In this document: one piece after another, positions 25,981 through 35,619 of the stretch
How positions within the stretch are numbered: position 1 is the stretch's first letter
Layout: each line of letters begins with the position of its first letter
Translations under genes and position numbers: made by a program
Origin: Cronobacter turicensis z3032
GTDB taxonomy: Bacteria; Pseudomonadota; Gammaproteobacteria; Enterobacterales; Enterobacteriaceae
Direction of reading: 5' to 3'
Length of the DNA stretch: 64,000 nt
Assembly: GCA_000027065.2 (NCBI GenBank)
Contig: FN543093.2
Location: 2,236,074-2,300,073 of the forward strand
The notes under the pieces: model-generated
The model's input: the letters and a program-made list of their open reading frames with translations, nothing else
Database searches by the model: none
What the model was told of the DNA's origin: nothing

Positions 25981-26006
25981 GGGCAGCCCGACGGCTGCCC
26001 TTTTTT
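25981..26006 (+). terminator. Strong Rho-independent terminator of treF
   Basis: GGGCAGCC / GGCTGCCC with a 4-base loop followed by TTTTTT, 24 bases after the treF stop. Confidence 0.92.
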
Positions 26007-26021
26007 ATGGCGTGAATTGAC

Positions 26022-28001
26022 TCAGAACGACGCGCTGACGCCGATGTTATAGCGCGTCTGCTCGCCGCTGCTAAGCCCGGCGGTTTGCGACAGCGCCGCA
26101 AACGCCGACACGTTGCTGCTCAGCGCGACGCTGGCGCCTGCGGTGATATCCATCCAGTTTTTGTCATCTTCCGCGCCGTCGCGGCTGAAGGTGAGCGACG
26201 TGGACTTCAGCCCGCCCTGTCCGCGCCAGACGGAATCACCGAACTGATGCTTGTAATCGACCTGCGCGTAAGGTTTCACCATGCCGAGATCGGCATCCAG
26301 ACGCCAGCCGACGCTGCCGATTTGCGAATGGAAGTTCTGATCGCGAAAGCGCATCGCGGTGCTGTCGTCGCCCGCTTCGCTGTAACCATCGACATGGCTG
26401 TAATCCCACGCGTACTGTACCACCGGCCCGGTAGTCAGCGCGCGGGTCACCGGCAGATCCAGCCCGGCAGTCAGGCGCGCCCCCCAGAGTTTAGCGTCGG
26501 TTTCACCCGTCTCGACGCGCGTCAGCGGCCCGAGCTCCACGCGGCGCTGAATATTGCGGTATTCGCCTTTCAGCCAGTGGACGTCGGCATTAACCCATCC
26601 CGGCCCGAAATCGACCGCGGTAAAAAGCGCCGCCTGATAACCGCGCGCGTCAAAGCTCAGGTTATCGGTCGGTCGCTGGTCATCGAGCGAGCCTGCAATC
26701 AGCGCGCCGACCAGCCAGTTTTCCGTCACCCGGTAATCCGCGCCGATCGTCAGATTATTGGTGTTGGCGCTGCCGTCGCCGGTCTCGTTCTTTGTGTAGC
26801 GGGCATATTCGCCGCTGTAGCCGCCAAAGACGCCCGCGCTGCCCTGTTCCGCCTGTTCGCTACGGCGTTGCTGATAACGGCTGTCGAGCGTGGCGCGGCT
26901 GTTCTGCACCTGCGCGGCTGTCGCCTTGTTAAGCAGCGCGACCTGCGACGGCGCGGCGAGGATCGACTGGATATAGTCCGCCATCAGGCGGTGCACCTGC
27001 GGGCCTGGATGCAGGTGATCGGCAAACAGCCACGCCTGACTGGCGTTAAACCCGGCGCTCGATGACGTACAGTCAGCGGCGGAAAGCCCCGGCGGACAGG
27101 CCATACCCGCGGTATTGGTAATGCCGAATTGCGCGGGATTAGCGAGAATTTCATTGAAGATTTTGTTGATGTCGGCGCGCACGATATTACCGCCGCCGTT
27201 CGCGACCAGCGCCTGTTCTTCGGTGGCGTTATAGAGCTGGCTTAACGCCGAGACCTGTTCGGCGGCCGTCTCATAAGCGGCGTAAAGCGCATCGCCAAGG
27301 GCCTGTTGCAGCGCCGGGAGCGGGCTCACTTCTCCCGCCGCCGCGTAAAATGCGTTGCGGATCGCCTCCTGACGCGCCGCGAGCGTCGGGGTTTGCGCGC
27401 TCCCGAGCGAGGCGAACGCGGCCTGTAGCGCGGCGCTGTTACCGGCGGTTCCCAGCTGAATCACGGTTTCGACTAACGTTGGCGTGGCGGAAACATCCGG
27501 CACCGTCGGCACAATCACCGTACCGGCGCCCGCGTTTAAGAGCGTGCGCACCTGAGAAGCCGCCGCCGTGGCGCTGCCGGTCACGATGGACTGCGCCTGT
27601 AGCGGTTGCAATACGGCGGCGCCGAGGTCGTTGCCGCCGACATAGTGAATATACAGTCCGTCGCCATCCGCCCGGCCATTTGTCTGGCTTAGATAGCGCT
27701 GCACCTGATCCTGCGTGTTGTCTGCGCCAAGCGCCGGTACCGCTACGCCGCCGCCTGCGGCGTAGTTATTGCCGCCCTGGTCAGACGGCGAAAGCGTGAG
27801 GCCATATTTTTTCGCGAGGATTTCGTCATACAGCGAATGACTGCTGCTGTCGAAGGTGTAGCGGCCATTGTTGCCGGTATCGCTCAGACTGTCGCCAAAG
27901 ACATAGAGATTATCCCAGGCAGCGGCGGGCGCGGCAACGCCACAGGCTAAGCCCAGAGCCAGCCCTACCCGCAGAGAAAGACCAGAGAGTGGAAAAGACA
28001 T
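26022..28001 (-). CDS. Autotransporter GDSL esterase/lipase (EstA/ApeE type)
   Basis: 659 residues. Signal peptide (about 1-28, ending AAAWD), then a SGNH/GDSL passenger with the nucleophile Ser in VFGDSLSDTGNNG, a GGND block (HYVGGNDLG) and the catalytic DxxH in FADHLHPGPQVH. From about residue 380 follows a 12-strand autotransporter barrel ending in the required C-terminal Phe (SASF). Such enzymes sit on the outer membrane with the esterase facing out. An Ala/Gln-rich helical insert (about 150-290) is longer than in the compact core. It is transcribed towards treF, from which it is insulated by the terminator at 25981, which has no obvious T-tract on the minus strand. Confidence 0.9.
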   Translation of the reverse strand: MSFPLSGLSLRVGLALGLACGVAAPAAAWDNLYVFGDSLSDTGNNGRYTFDSSSHSLYDEILAKKYGLTLSPSDQGGNNYAAGGGVAVPALGADNTQDQVQRYLSQTNGRADGDGLYIHYVGGNDLGAAVLQPLQAQSIVTGSATAAASQVRTLLNAGAGTVIVPTVPDVSATPTLVETVIQLGTAGNSAALQAAFASLGSAQTPTLAARQEAIRNAFYAAAGEVSPLPALQQALGDALYAAYETAAEQVSALSQLYNATEEQALVANGGGNIVRADINKIFNEILANPAQFGITNTAGMACPPGLSAADCTSSSAGFNASQAWLFADHLHPGPQVHRLMADYIQSILAAPSQVALLNKATAAQVQNSRATLDSRYQQRRSEQAEQGSAGVFGGYSGEYARYTKNETGDGSANTNNLTIGADYRVTENWLVGALIAGSLDDQRPTDNLSFDARGYQAALFTAVDFGPGWVNADVHWLKGEYRNIQRRVELGPLTRVETGETDAKLWGARLTAGLDLPVTRALTTGPVVQYAWDYSHVDGYSEAGDDSTAMRFRDQNFHSQIGSVGWRLDADLGMVKPYAQVDYKHQFGDSVWRGQGGLKSTSLTFSRDGAEDDKNWMDITAGASVALSSNVSAFAALSQTAGLSSGEQTRYNIGVSASF

Positions 28002-28225
28002 ACGCGCTCCTGCGTTTCAGAGGTAAATATCGAAAGAAAGTCATGCGTTATAGAGTGTAGAGCGTTTCTGCAAGCGCACCCGGATAACGCCTGGAATTGA
28101 GAGTCTGCGCGAAGAATGTGACGGTTTGCTCTTTTTACTTTGCCAGACGGTACAGGAAGCCGACGCGTAAGTTCAGGTTTTTGAAATCAACAAAAGGATG
28201 TTGTAACTAAAATGAGTGCTTTATG

Positions 28226-28248
28226 AAAAACCCGGCAGGCGCCGGGTT
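28226..28248 (-). terminator. Terminator of uxaB
   Basis: Read on the minus strand: AACCCGGC, a 4-base loop, GCCGGGTT and a short T run, 23 bases after the uxaB stop. No gene is seen between it and the esterase start at 28001. Confidence 0.85.
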
Positions 28249-28270
28249 CGGTTTTGACATTATTCGCGTA

Positions 28271-29722
28271 TCAGCACAGCGGTGCGACGGCGTGACGCAT
28301 GCCCTGGGTAAGGATAGCGTCGAGATCGCGCGTCACCTGCTCCGCCAGCCCCGGTACGGTGGTCAGATCCTGCTCCCAGTGCTCGCTATCTCCCAGTACG
28401 GCGTCCACCAGCTCGCGCAGCGTAATGGTTTTATCGCCGAATTTCGTCCAGAGCTGCTGATAGCGCTCCAGCCAGTGGGCGTCATCCTGCAGCGGATAGC
28501 GTTCGCCATTGCGCTCGCCGCGATAAAACGCGATGAGCGACGCCAGCGCAAACGTCAGACGCGGCGGCAGCGTCCCCTTCTGCGCCTGCCCCGCCAGCAG
28601 CTGCGGCAGGATACGGGTGCGGAATTTGGTCATGCCGTTGAGTGCAATAGAGAGCAGCTGATGTTTGATATACGGGTTGCGGAAACGGCTCACCACCGCA
28701 TCGGCAAAGGATTCCAGCTCGTCGCGCGGCAGATCCAGCACCGGGATTATCTCGTCATGGATGGCCTTCTCAACGAACGCGCAAATCTGCGCGTCATCCA
28801 TCGCCTCGCCCACCGTATTGAGCCCGGCCTGGAAAGCGACCGGCACCAGCGCGGTATGCGCGCCATTCAGAATCGCCACCTTACGCGCTTTATACGGCTT
28901 GATGTCATCGACAATCAGCACGTTGAGCGGGAGTTTATCGAGACGCAGCTCCTGCGCGAGCCACTGCGGCCCCTGTATCACAAACAGGTAGAAATGTTCG
29001 GCGGTATCCAGAAAGGCGTCGTGATAGCCGAGACTCTCCTCAAGTTGCGCCACTTCATCGCGCGGATAGCCGGTAACAATACGGTCAACCAGCGTCGAGC
29101 AAAAAGTATTGGCGCTCTCAAGCCAGGCGGTAAAGGCGGCAGGCAGCGCCCATTCGTGAGCATAGCGCAGCACCAGTTCACGCAAAGCCTCGCCGTTATA
29201 ATCGATAAGCTCACATGGAATAAGCACCCAGCCTTTATCCTGCGCGCCGTTAAAGTGGCTGAAACGCTCGAACAGCAGGCGTGTAAGTTTCGCCGGGTAG
29301 CTTACCGCCGGAGCGTCTTCGAATTTATCGCCGGCGTGATAGCTAATGCCCGCCTCGGTGGTATTGGAGAACACAAAGCGGATATCCGGATTATGCGCGA
29401 GCTTCAGGAACTCGTCGTACTGACCGTAAACGGCAATCTCACGATTCACGGAGCGAATAAGTCGTGACTCGCTCACCGCCTCGCCCTTCTCATTCAGACC
29501 GCGAATGATCGTGGTATACAGACCCTCCTGCGTGCTGAGCGAAGGCGGGAAATCGCTGGCGATAGGACGCACCACGACCACCCCGGCGTTCAGATCGGTA
29601 TGTTCATTGAGAAGATCAACCTGCCAGTCGACAAAAGCCCGCAGGAAGTTCCCTTCACCGAACTGGATGATGCGCTCCGGATAGAGCGCGCCGGGAAAAT
29701 CACGACGATTCAATGTTTTCAC
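28271..29722 (-). CDS. uxaB: Tagaturonate reductase (altronate oxidoreductase)
   Basis: 483 residues, the same length as E. coli UxaB and near identical over long stretches ([57 protein letters not shown]). It reduces D-tagaturonate to D-altronate with NADH in galacturonate breakdown. The N-terminal Rossmann part and C-terminal helical part of the mannitol dehydrogenase family are complete. In E. coli it is repressed by ExuR; I do not find a clear ExuR palindrome in 29723-29835. In E. coli yneE precedes uxaB, but here yneE lies at 63536, so the order is rearranged. Confidence 0.96.
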   Translation of the reverse strand: MKTLNRRDFPGALYPERIIQFGEGNFLRAFVDWQVDLLNEHTDLNAGVVVVRPIASDFPPSLSTQEGLYTTIIRGLNEKGEAVSESRLIRSVNREIAVYGQYDEFLKLAHNPDIRFVFSNTTEAGISYHAGDKFEDAPAVSYPAKLTRLLFERFSHFNGAQDKGWVLIPCELIDYNGEALRELVLRYAHEWALPAAFTAWLESANTFCSTLVDRIVTGYPRDEVAQLEESLGYHDAFLDTAEHFYLFVIQGPQWLAQELRLDKLPLNVLIVDDIKPYKARKVAILNGAHTALVPVAFQAGLNTVGEAMDDAQICAFVEKAIHDEIIPVLDLPRDELESFADAVVSRFRNPYIKHQLLSIALNGMTKFRTRILPQLLAGQAQKGTLPPRLTFALASLIAFYRGERNGERYPLQDDAHWLERYQQLWTKFGDKTITLRELVDAVLGDSEHWEQDLTTVPGLAEQVTRDLDAILTQGMRHAVAPLC

Positions 29723-29839
29723 AATGGGTTCCTTGATGGATTAACAGCAGAACGCTGACTGAAACTGTCCTCCACGCTATCAGAACAAACATTAATGAAA
29801 CCCCGTTTCGATCAAACTGAGCTGATTTATTAAAAAATT

Positions 29840-30367
29840 TTATAGCTGCTTAAAAAAAAGAGTTGTGCCGCAGGGACTGCCGTCCGGCATCAGGGCGTAA
29901 TTCGGGATCACGCCGGCCTTTTTCCATTGATGACGTGAATAAAATCGTTCGGCATCGCTGCCAGTGGAGGTATCCAGCACCAGTACCGTTTTGCCCGCTT
30001 TACGCGCCTCGCTTTCCAGCGTTTCCATCAGCGCCTGGGCGATGCCGGCGCGACGCGCGCGTCGATGGACTAACAGTTTCGAGACATCCGCGCGGTGCGG
30101 CTGGTTTTCCGGCTGGCTCAGGATAAGTTGTACGGTGCCGACAGGCTTACCTTCCTCATCGAACGCCGCCAGCACAAGGCGGTCATCGCGGGCCGCGCTT
30201 TGCGCGACATCAAGCCAGAACGCGCGCGCTTTCTCGGGACTGAATGGCAGCATGAAACTGACGGACGCGCCGCCTTCCACGCAGTCGGTCAGCACATCGC
30301 ACAGGGAAGCAAGATGAGTGGGGATTTCCGCCGCGCTGAGGCGACGAACGGTATACGCCAGGGTCAT
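29840..30367 (-). CDS. GNAT family N-acetyltransferase
   Basis: 175 residues starting at MTLAYTVRRLSAAEI; a longer frame from a TTG is less likely. The acetyl-CoA binding segment is visible as VHRRARRAGIAQALMETLE (the R/Q-x-x-G-x-G/A type loop, here RRAGIA) with VQLILSQPENQPHRADVSKLL before it and a C-terminal ERFYSRHQWKKAGVIPNYAL. Substrate unknown. It is placed between uxaB and the diguanylate cyclase genes, where E. coli has no counterpart, so it is an insertion into a conserved block. Confidence 0.85.
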   Translation of the reverse strand: MTLAYTVRRLSAAEIPTHLASLCDVLTDCVEGGASVSFMLPFSPEKARAFWLDVAQSAARDDRLVLAAFDEEGKPVGTVQLILSQPENQPHRADVSKLLVHRRARRAGIAQALMETLESEARKAGKTVLVLDTSTGSDAERFYSRHQWKKAGVIPNYALMPDGSPCGTTLFFKQL

Positions 30368-30454
30368 TGGTACTCCGCCATGGGGATTTATCAAAGGGTT
30401 ATCAGATATTCCCTATCATGGCGGAGATACGCCGCAACGCATCAGAGGAAAATC

Positions 30455-31426
30455 TTATCCTGCGGCGCGCTTGTGGGTGGTTTTCATCTGGTACATTTCG
30501 TTATCGGCCCCTTTCAGCAGCCCGGCAAGATCGCGATGCTTGTCTTCATCAAACTGCACCACACCCCAGGAAAGGCCGAGCCGCCACGGTTTGCCGCTCT
30601 CGCGGTTAAAAGCGTCGGTCTGCTCGACCAGATACTGCATCGCAATCCAGGCGCCTTTATCGTCGGTATCGTTAAACAGCACCACAAATTCATCGCCGCC
30701 GAGCCGCGCCAGGAGATCGCTGTCGCGGAATGCGTTTTTCATCAGCATCGCCATCGCGTTTAACGCTTCATCCCCGGCCGCGTGCCCCCAGGTATCGTTA
30801 ATCTCTTTGAAATAGTCGAGATCGATAAAGCCGAGCGACATCGGCTCGCTGCGACGCCGGTGGGTTGAGAAGGCGTAACCGGCAAGCGAGGTAAAGCCGC
30901 GACGGTTCAGCAGCCCGGTGAGATCGTCGATGGTCGCCACACTCAGCACCATAAACTCATCTTCAACAATCGCCGCCAGATCGCGCAGCAGCAGCGTGTC
31001 AGCCTCGCTGAATTCGCGTGGTTCGGTGTCGATAATGCACAGCGAACCGGCGGTGGCGCCATCGGGCAGTTGCACCGGGCAACCGGCATAAAAACGAATA
31101 TGCGGCGGGCCGTTCACCAGCGCATTATCGTGAAACCGTTCATCGCTCAGCGCATCTGTGATAATCAGCGGCGCGTTGTTTAAAATCGTATGGCCGCAGA
31201 ACGAGACGTTGCGGGGGATAGGTTTGGGCTCGACGCCATCGCAGGAGGCGAACCAGAGCTGCTCCTGATCGACGAGACTGATCAACGCAACCGGGGCGTT
31301 AAAAAGGCGCTTCGCAAGCCGGGTAAGACGGTCAAAACGCTCTGTCGGCGCCGCATCAAGCAGGCCAGAATCATGCAGGGACTGAAGACGCGCCTGCTCA
31401 TTAACCGGGATATCGGGTGTTTTCAT
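30455..31426 (-). CDS. GAF-GGDEF diguanylate cyclase
   Basis: About 323 residues from MKTPDIPVNE. A GAF domain (20-165; FNAPVALISLVDQEQLWF, NVSFCGHTILNN) is followed by a GGDEF domain with an intact GGDEF signature and the autoinhibitory RxxD site (RDSD) five residues before it, so it should make c-di-GMP under product feedback. No membrane segment. It is the last of three cyclase genes read in the same direction. The GAF layout resembles E. coli DgcP (YeaP), but the locus differs. Confidence 0.88.
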   Translation of the reverse strand: MKTPDIPVNEQARLQSLHDSGLLDAAPTERFDRLTRLAKRLFNAPVALISLVDQEQLWFASCDGVEPKPIPRNVSFCGHTILNNAPLIITDALSDERFHDNALVNGPPHIRFYAGCPVQLPDGATAGSLCIIDTEPREFSEADTLLLRDLAAIVEDEFMVLSVATIDDLTGLLNRRGFTSLAGYAFSTHRRRSEPMSLGFIDLDYFKEINDTWGHAAGDEALNAMAMLMKNAFRDSDLLARLGGDEFVVLFNDTDDKGAWIAMQYLVEQTDAFNRESGKPWRLGLSWGVVQFDEDKHRDLAGLLKGADNEMYQMKTTHKRAAG

Positions 31427-31495
31427 TGCGCAACCTGTAAGCACTGTTTAATTGAAGCATAGCGTATCCGGCATCAGGCAAAGAGACCGCCGCCG

Positions 31496-32554
31496 TCAAA
31501 GCGCGTAAATACGATTTTTACCTTCACGCTTGGCGCTGTAAAGCGCGTCGTCCGCCGCTTTCAGCCACTGCGCCGCGCCGCGCATGTCCGCCGTGGCGCG
31601 CGCGATACCAATACTGAGCGTGCAGCGCAACGCGCTGTCCGGGAAAACGTTCATCTGCGCGGCCTGCGCCATGATGCGATCGGCTATCGCACAGGCGCGG
31701 CCAAAGGAGGTATCAGGCAGCAGCACCACAAATTCATCGCCGCCAAAGCGCGCCACCGTATCGCCCGCCCGCGTCGCCTCGCGCAGGGTCTCAGAAAACG
31801 TCACCAGCAGCTGATCCCCCGCCTCGTGGCCATAGCGATCGTTCGCGGCTTTAAAATCATCAATATCAATAAACATAAGCGCCGCGGGCTGCTCATGTTT
31901 GTGAAAACGTTGCAGCGCCGCATCAATGTCGTGTTCAAGCCTGCGCCGGTTAGCAATATTGAGCAGCGGATCGGTATTGGCGTAACGCTCAAGCTCCCGG
32001 GTTTTCTCCCTCAGGCGCGCGGAGAGCGCATGGCTTACCATACTGAGCGCCAGCACATAAATGGAGATCAGCGGCAGCGTCGCATAAAGCGTGCGGGAAG
32101 AAACGGCCAGGTGGACCGGCAGCCCGAGCGCAAACCAGGTGGCGCCGAACATTAACGTCATGACGCCCGCCGCCTGGCGCATCAGCGGGAAACCGCCCGC
32201 CGCGAGCCTGTCGGAGAGCAAAATGGTGGCGATCGCAACAGACGTGAGCGGCGAAAGCGCCGTCTGGGCTATCCAGAAGCCCCCCGCCGCCGCGTCCGCC
32301 AGCAGGTTTTGCAGTTCGGTGCGCGCGGGGTGATGGCTGCGGCGTGCGCGGTAACGCGCGGCCAGGGGCCAGAGAAACGCATTCGCGGCCAGCAGCGCCT
32401 GCGCCCATAACGGGCGCTGAAGCTCCAGTAATAGCGCGAACAGCGGGATGAAGCAGAGCGTGGTGCCCAGCTGGCGCATAAAAAACATGCGCCTGACGAA
32501 CCTGAGCGCGGAGGAATGCTGATGACGGTTTAGCTGCTCAGATGCGCTCTTCAT
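31496..32554 (-). CDS. Membrane diguanylate cyclase with intact GGDEF
   Basis: 352 residues. An N-terminal region with about five or six membrane helices (30-175) is joined by a short coil to a GGDEF domain (about 190-350) with GGDEF and an RAGD inhibitory site five residues upstream. It should be an active, feedback-inhibited cyclase responding to a membrane signal. The membrane part looks like a small MASE-type sensor, though I cannot assign a subtype. The gene lies 158 bp after dgcF, and two tandem palindromes sit in that gap. Confidence 0.86.
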   Translation of the reverse strand: MKSASEQLNRHQHSSALRFVRRMFFMRQLGTTLCFIPLFALLLELQRPLWAQALLAANAFLWPLAARYRARRSHHPARTELQNLLADAAAGGFWIAQTALSPLTSVAIATILLSDRLAAGGFPLMRQAAGVMTLMFGATWFALGLPVHLAVSSRTLYATLPLISIYVLALSMVSHALSARLREKTRELERYANTDPLLNIANRRRLEHDIDAALQRFHKHEQPAALMFIDIDDFKAANDRYGHEAGDQLLVTFSETLREATRAGDTVARFGGDEFVVLLPDTSFGRACAIADRIMAQAAQMNVFPDSALRCTLSIGIARATADMRGAAQWLKAADDALYSAKREGKNRIYAL

Positions 32555-32680
32555 ACCAGTATCCGGTGACGAAACCCAGCCATCTTAGTAACCCAGGATC
32601 CTGGCGGCAAGTACTTTAAAGCGCTCGCGGAAACAATCGCTCACATTCTGAAAAGAAACGGCAGTTCAATATGTTATTCA

Positions 32681-32712
32681 CGTGACATGGTCACGGGATC
32701 GTTACGATAACG
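32681..32712. repeat. Two tandem short palindromes after dgcF
   Basis: CGTGAC-ATG-GTCACG (32681-32695) and CGTTA-CGA-TAACG (32700-32712) are both perfect and lie between the dgcF stop and the next cyclase gene. They could be operators for the downstream cyclase or 3' structures of dgcF mRNA. Confidence 0.4.
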
Positions 32713-34155
32713 TTATGACAAATGTTGCGCCAGGCGCAGCGTCGGCTGATGCTCATCGTGTACCGATGTCCGGTTGCGCCCCTCTCGTTTGGACTGATAC
32801 AACAGACTGTCCGCCTCGCGCATCAGGCGGGTAAACGTGTCGCTCACGCGATCCTGCGGCGCGGCCTCATAGCCAAGGCCGATACTGACGCTGAAAGAAA
32901 GCGTCTGCCCTTCACAGACAACAGGCTCACCGGCCACCTGCTGGCGAAGGGTCTCAGCCAGTTGGCAGGCGCGGTCGAGCGTCATATCCGGGCAAACCAC
33001 CACGAACTCTTCGCCGCCCATACGCGCCACGCGTCCGGCGTCGCCCGTCAGCTCGCGCAGTTTCTCCCCGAAGGTCGCCAGCACCGCATCGCCGCACTCA
33101 TGGCCATAGTTATCGTTAATGCTTTTGAAATGATCGAGATCCATCAGCATCACGCACAGCGGCCGCCCGGCGAGCGCTGGATTGTTATCGTCGCGCGCCA
33201 GCGCCTCGAAAAGCCCGGAGCGGGAATAAACGCCGGTGAGATGGTCGTAATTGGCGCGCCGGGAGATCTGCGCCAGCAGTGAGTTAATGGCGCTGACGCT
33301 CACCGCCACAATCGCCGGGCAGATAGCGATGGTCGCCACACCCAGACGCGTTGAAAACATCTGGCTGCCGACAGAGAGCTTCGCGGAGCTGATTTCAATG
33401 ATCCCGGCACTCACGAGAATAATTTGCAGCACGCCGGTGCAGAGCGTTAAGAAACAAGTGACGTTGAGCGGGTAGCGCACCGCACACCAGATAAGCGCCG
33501 CGACCGGAAACGCCAGAGAGCCCGCGCCGCCGATCACCACCGAGGCCGCAAGCGACGCCACCAGCGCCAGCAGCGGCCAGAGGGCTTCCGGCTTCACGCG
33601 CGCAGGCCACGACGGGCGCGCCAGCGTTAAGATCCACGGCATCAGGAGCACGCCGGTACAGAACTGCTCGCTAAACCAGTCGCACAGGAGCGGCAGAAAG
33701 CCCTGATCGTTAATCCTGAGGCTCCCCATCGCGCCAAAAAAGCCGCAGAGTAGCGCCGCCAGCAGACAGTAGTTAAAGAGCCGCAGCGCGTTAACGGGCC
33801 TTGAGAAGGCAGGTCCGCGCCGTTTATCGCGCACCAGCAGCAGCGCCACGGTGATGATAAACACCATATTGGAGAAGTTAATCAGCAGCGAAGCCGCGCC
33901 CCAGTTAGTGGTCATCGCATCATAGGCCAGCATCGCCACATAACAGATGGCGTAATACCCTGGGCGGTTCAGAAACGGGTAACGGGCAAACACCGCCGCC
34001 ATAACCGCATTCAGCGGCCAGAACAGCGACAATGGCTCAATCAGGCGCATCATCGCGCCCACGAAATAAAACAGCGTGGTCAGAAGAAAAAGGAGGGATG
34101 CGTTGAGCAACATGTTTTCTTCGCGAAAACCAGCCAACTGCGCCTGGTTAAACAT
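32713..34155 (-). CDS. dgcF: Diguanylate cyclase DgcF (YneF)
   Basis: 480 residues. The N-terminal 300 or so hold about eight membrane helices of MASE1-like character, and the C-terminus is a GGDEF domain with the active variant GGEEF. No RxxD inhibitory site is visible before it, unlike the other two cyclases here. The run CDWFSEQFCTGVLLMPWIL and IGGAGSLAFPVAALIWCAVRY matches E. coli YneF (DgcF), and the position between uxaB and yneG is conserved. An internal ATG at residue 15 is an alternative start. Confidence 0.92.
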   Translation of the reverse strand: MFNQAQLAGFREENMLLNASLLFLLTTLFYFVGAMMRLIEPLSLFWPLNAVMAAVFARYPFLNRPGYYAICYVAMLAYDAMTTNWGAASLLINFSNMVFIITVALLLVRDKRRGPAFSRPVNALRLFNYCLLAALLCGFFGAMGSLRINDQGFLPLLCDWFSEQFCTGVLLMPWILTLARPSWPARVKPEALWPLLALVASLAASVVIGGAGSLAFPVAALIWCAVRYPLNVTCFLTLCTGVLQIILVSAGIIEISSAKLSVGSQMFSTRLGVATIAICPAIVAVSVSAINSLLAQISRRANYDHLTGVYSRSGLFEALARDDNNPALAGRPLCVMLMDLDHFKSINDNYGHECGDAVLATFGEKLRELTGDAGRVARMGGEEFVVVCPDMTLDRACQLAETLRQQVAGEPVVCEGQTLSFSVSIGLGYEAAPQDRVSDTFTRLMREADSLLYQSKREGRNRTSVHDEHQPTLRLAQHLS

Positions 34156-34284
34156 AATCTATCGCTTACGGCTGCGGGCGGCGGCTGAGAGACGGCGCCG
34201 GGATAACGGAATGGCAATAAGCTTAACACGTTTTAAACACAAATTTGGCGGTGTTTGAGCACGGGCGGAAAATCGCGCCGTCGT

Positions 34285-34632
34285 TTAGCGGTTCATCTCC
34301 TGCACCAGCCAGCGATGGATAACAGCAACGATATAGGCCTGCTGCGCGGCGCTGAGCGCGACGCCCGCAGGCAAATTATGCCATTTCGCAAGACATCCCC
34401 GACAACACGTCGCGGTAGCATGCTGGGCGATAAACACCGGGTGCCCGCGCATCGGCGTCTGCTTGCCATCATTAGCGGGCTCGGCGGGCGCCAGCCGTTT
34501 CGCGATAAAGTCCGCGGCGTGCTGGTCAATCACCTCCGGGCCTTTATCCATGCAATATTGCCGCTCTTTCGCGCCGAGATGAAAACGGCGGCGAAAGGCG
34601 GAGCGATTCAGTCGCGCAAACAGCGCATCCAT
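34285..34632 (-). CDS. yneG: YneG, DUF4186 family protein
   Basis: 115 residues, matching E. coli YneG in position and pattern (FRRRFHLGAKERQYCMDKG, HPVFIAQHATATCCRGCLAKWHN). The conserved Cys/His cluster (CCRGCLAKWH with upstream His residues) suggests metal or haem binding, but no function is known. It starts 9 bases after glsB ends on the same strand, so it is probably cotranscribed with glsB. Confidence 0.9.
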   Translation of the reverse strand: MDALFARLNRSAFRRRFHLGAKERQYCMDKGPEVIDQHAADFIAKRLAPAEPANDGKQTPMRGHPVFIAQHATATCCRGCLAKWHNLPAGVALSAAQQAYIVAVIHRWLVQEMNR

Positions 34633-34641
34633 ACGGCCTCC

Positions 34642-35568
34642 TCAGAAAATTGAACGGCCAATCTCGCGCGCGAGAATTTCCAGCGCCGCGATGCCTGCCA
34701 GGGAATTTCCGGCGTGATCGAGCGCCGGGCTCCAGACCGCGATAGACATCTCATGCGGCACCACAGCGATAATCCCCCCGCCGACGCCCGATTTCCCCGG
34801 CATCCCCACGCGCCAGGCAAATTCGCCGGAGCTTTCATACATCCCGCTCGTCGCCATCAGCGCATTAACCTGACGGGCCTGCACCGGGCTTATCACCGGC
34901 GTATCGAGGTGCGGCGCCCGTCCCTGATTCGCCAGAAACAGAAAGGCGCGCGCCAGCTCCGCGCAGCTCATCTTCAGCGCGCAGTAGTGAAAATAGTTTT
35001 GCAGCACAGTGATGACATCGTTATGGAAATTGCCGAAGGATTTCATCAGATACGCGATGGCGGCGTTACGGGCCGAGTGTTCAAACTCAGAGCGCGCCAC
35101 GGCGGTGTCGTAGGTAATATCCGGCGCGCCGCAAAGGCTGCGCACCACTTCCAGCATCCGCTGTTTCGGGGCGCTGAGGCGGCTTTGCAGCATATCGCAA
35201 ACCACCAGCGCGCCCGCGTTGATAAACGGGTTACGCGGTTTGCCCTGCTCCAGCTCCAGCTGCACCAGCGAGTTAAAGGGCTGCCCGGAGGGGTCTTTCC
35301 CTACCCGCTCCCAGATCTCGTGATCGTCATAGCGGCCCATGGCGAGGACCAGGCTCAGGACTTTAGAGATCGACTGAATGGAGAAGCGCTCGTCGGCGTC
35401 GCCTGCGCTGAAGCAGTCGCCCGCCACGGTGCAGACGGCGATGCCAAGCCGGTCGGCGGGCACATCGGCCAGCGCCGGAATATAGTCCGCCACCTTGCCC
35501 TGTACCGCGAGCGGGCGCACCTGTTCAAGAATTGAAGCCAGTAATTCGTTATTAAGCGTGTGGGTCAC
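34642..35568 (-). CDS. glsB: Glutaminase 2
   Basis: 308 residues, the same length as E. coli GlsB (YneH) and strongly similar. It hydrolyses L-glutamine to glutamate and ammonia. Catalytic features of the serine-dependent glutaminase fold are present: [12 protein letters not shown] with the Ser-x-x-Lys nucleophile motif, [14 protein letters not shown], and [23 protein letters not shown] near the C-terminus. In E. coli GlsB works at neutral pH, unlike acid-induced GlsA. yneG follows closely. Confidence 0.95.
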   Translation of the reverse strand: MTHTLNNELLASILEQVRPLAVQGKVADYIPALADVPADRLGIAVCTVAGDCFSAGDADERFSIQSISKVLSLVLAMGRYDDHEIWERVGKDPSGQPFNSLVQLELEQGKPRNPFINAGALVVCDMLQSRLSAPKQRMLEVVRSLCGAPDITYDTAVARSEFEHSARNAAIAYLMKSFGNFHNDVITVLQNYFHYCALKMSCAELARAFLFLANQGRAPHLDTPVISPVQARQVNALMATSGMYESSGEFAWRVGMPGKSGVGGGIIAVVPHEMSIAVWSPALDHAGNSLAGIAALEILAREIGRSIF

Positions 35569-35619
35569 CAGAGACTCCCGGCGCGAAGGACGATCGTTCG
35601 GGCCGGGAGTATAGCAATC

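Noticed and set aside
28223..29467. 414-codon frame opposite uxaB
   Set aside because: Runs through the uxaB terminator and is antisense to a certain gene.
29723..29839. ExuR operator upstream of uxaB
   Set aside because: No palindrome close to the known ExuR site could be found; the GAAAC...GTTTC dyad is too short to claim.
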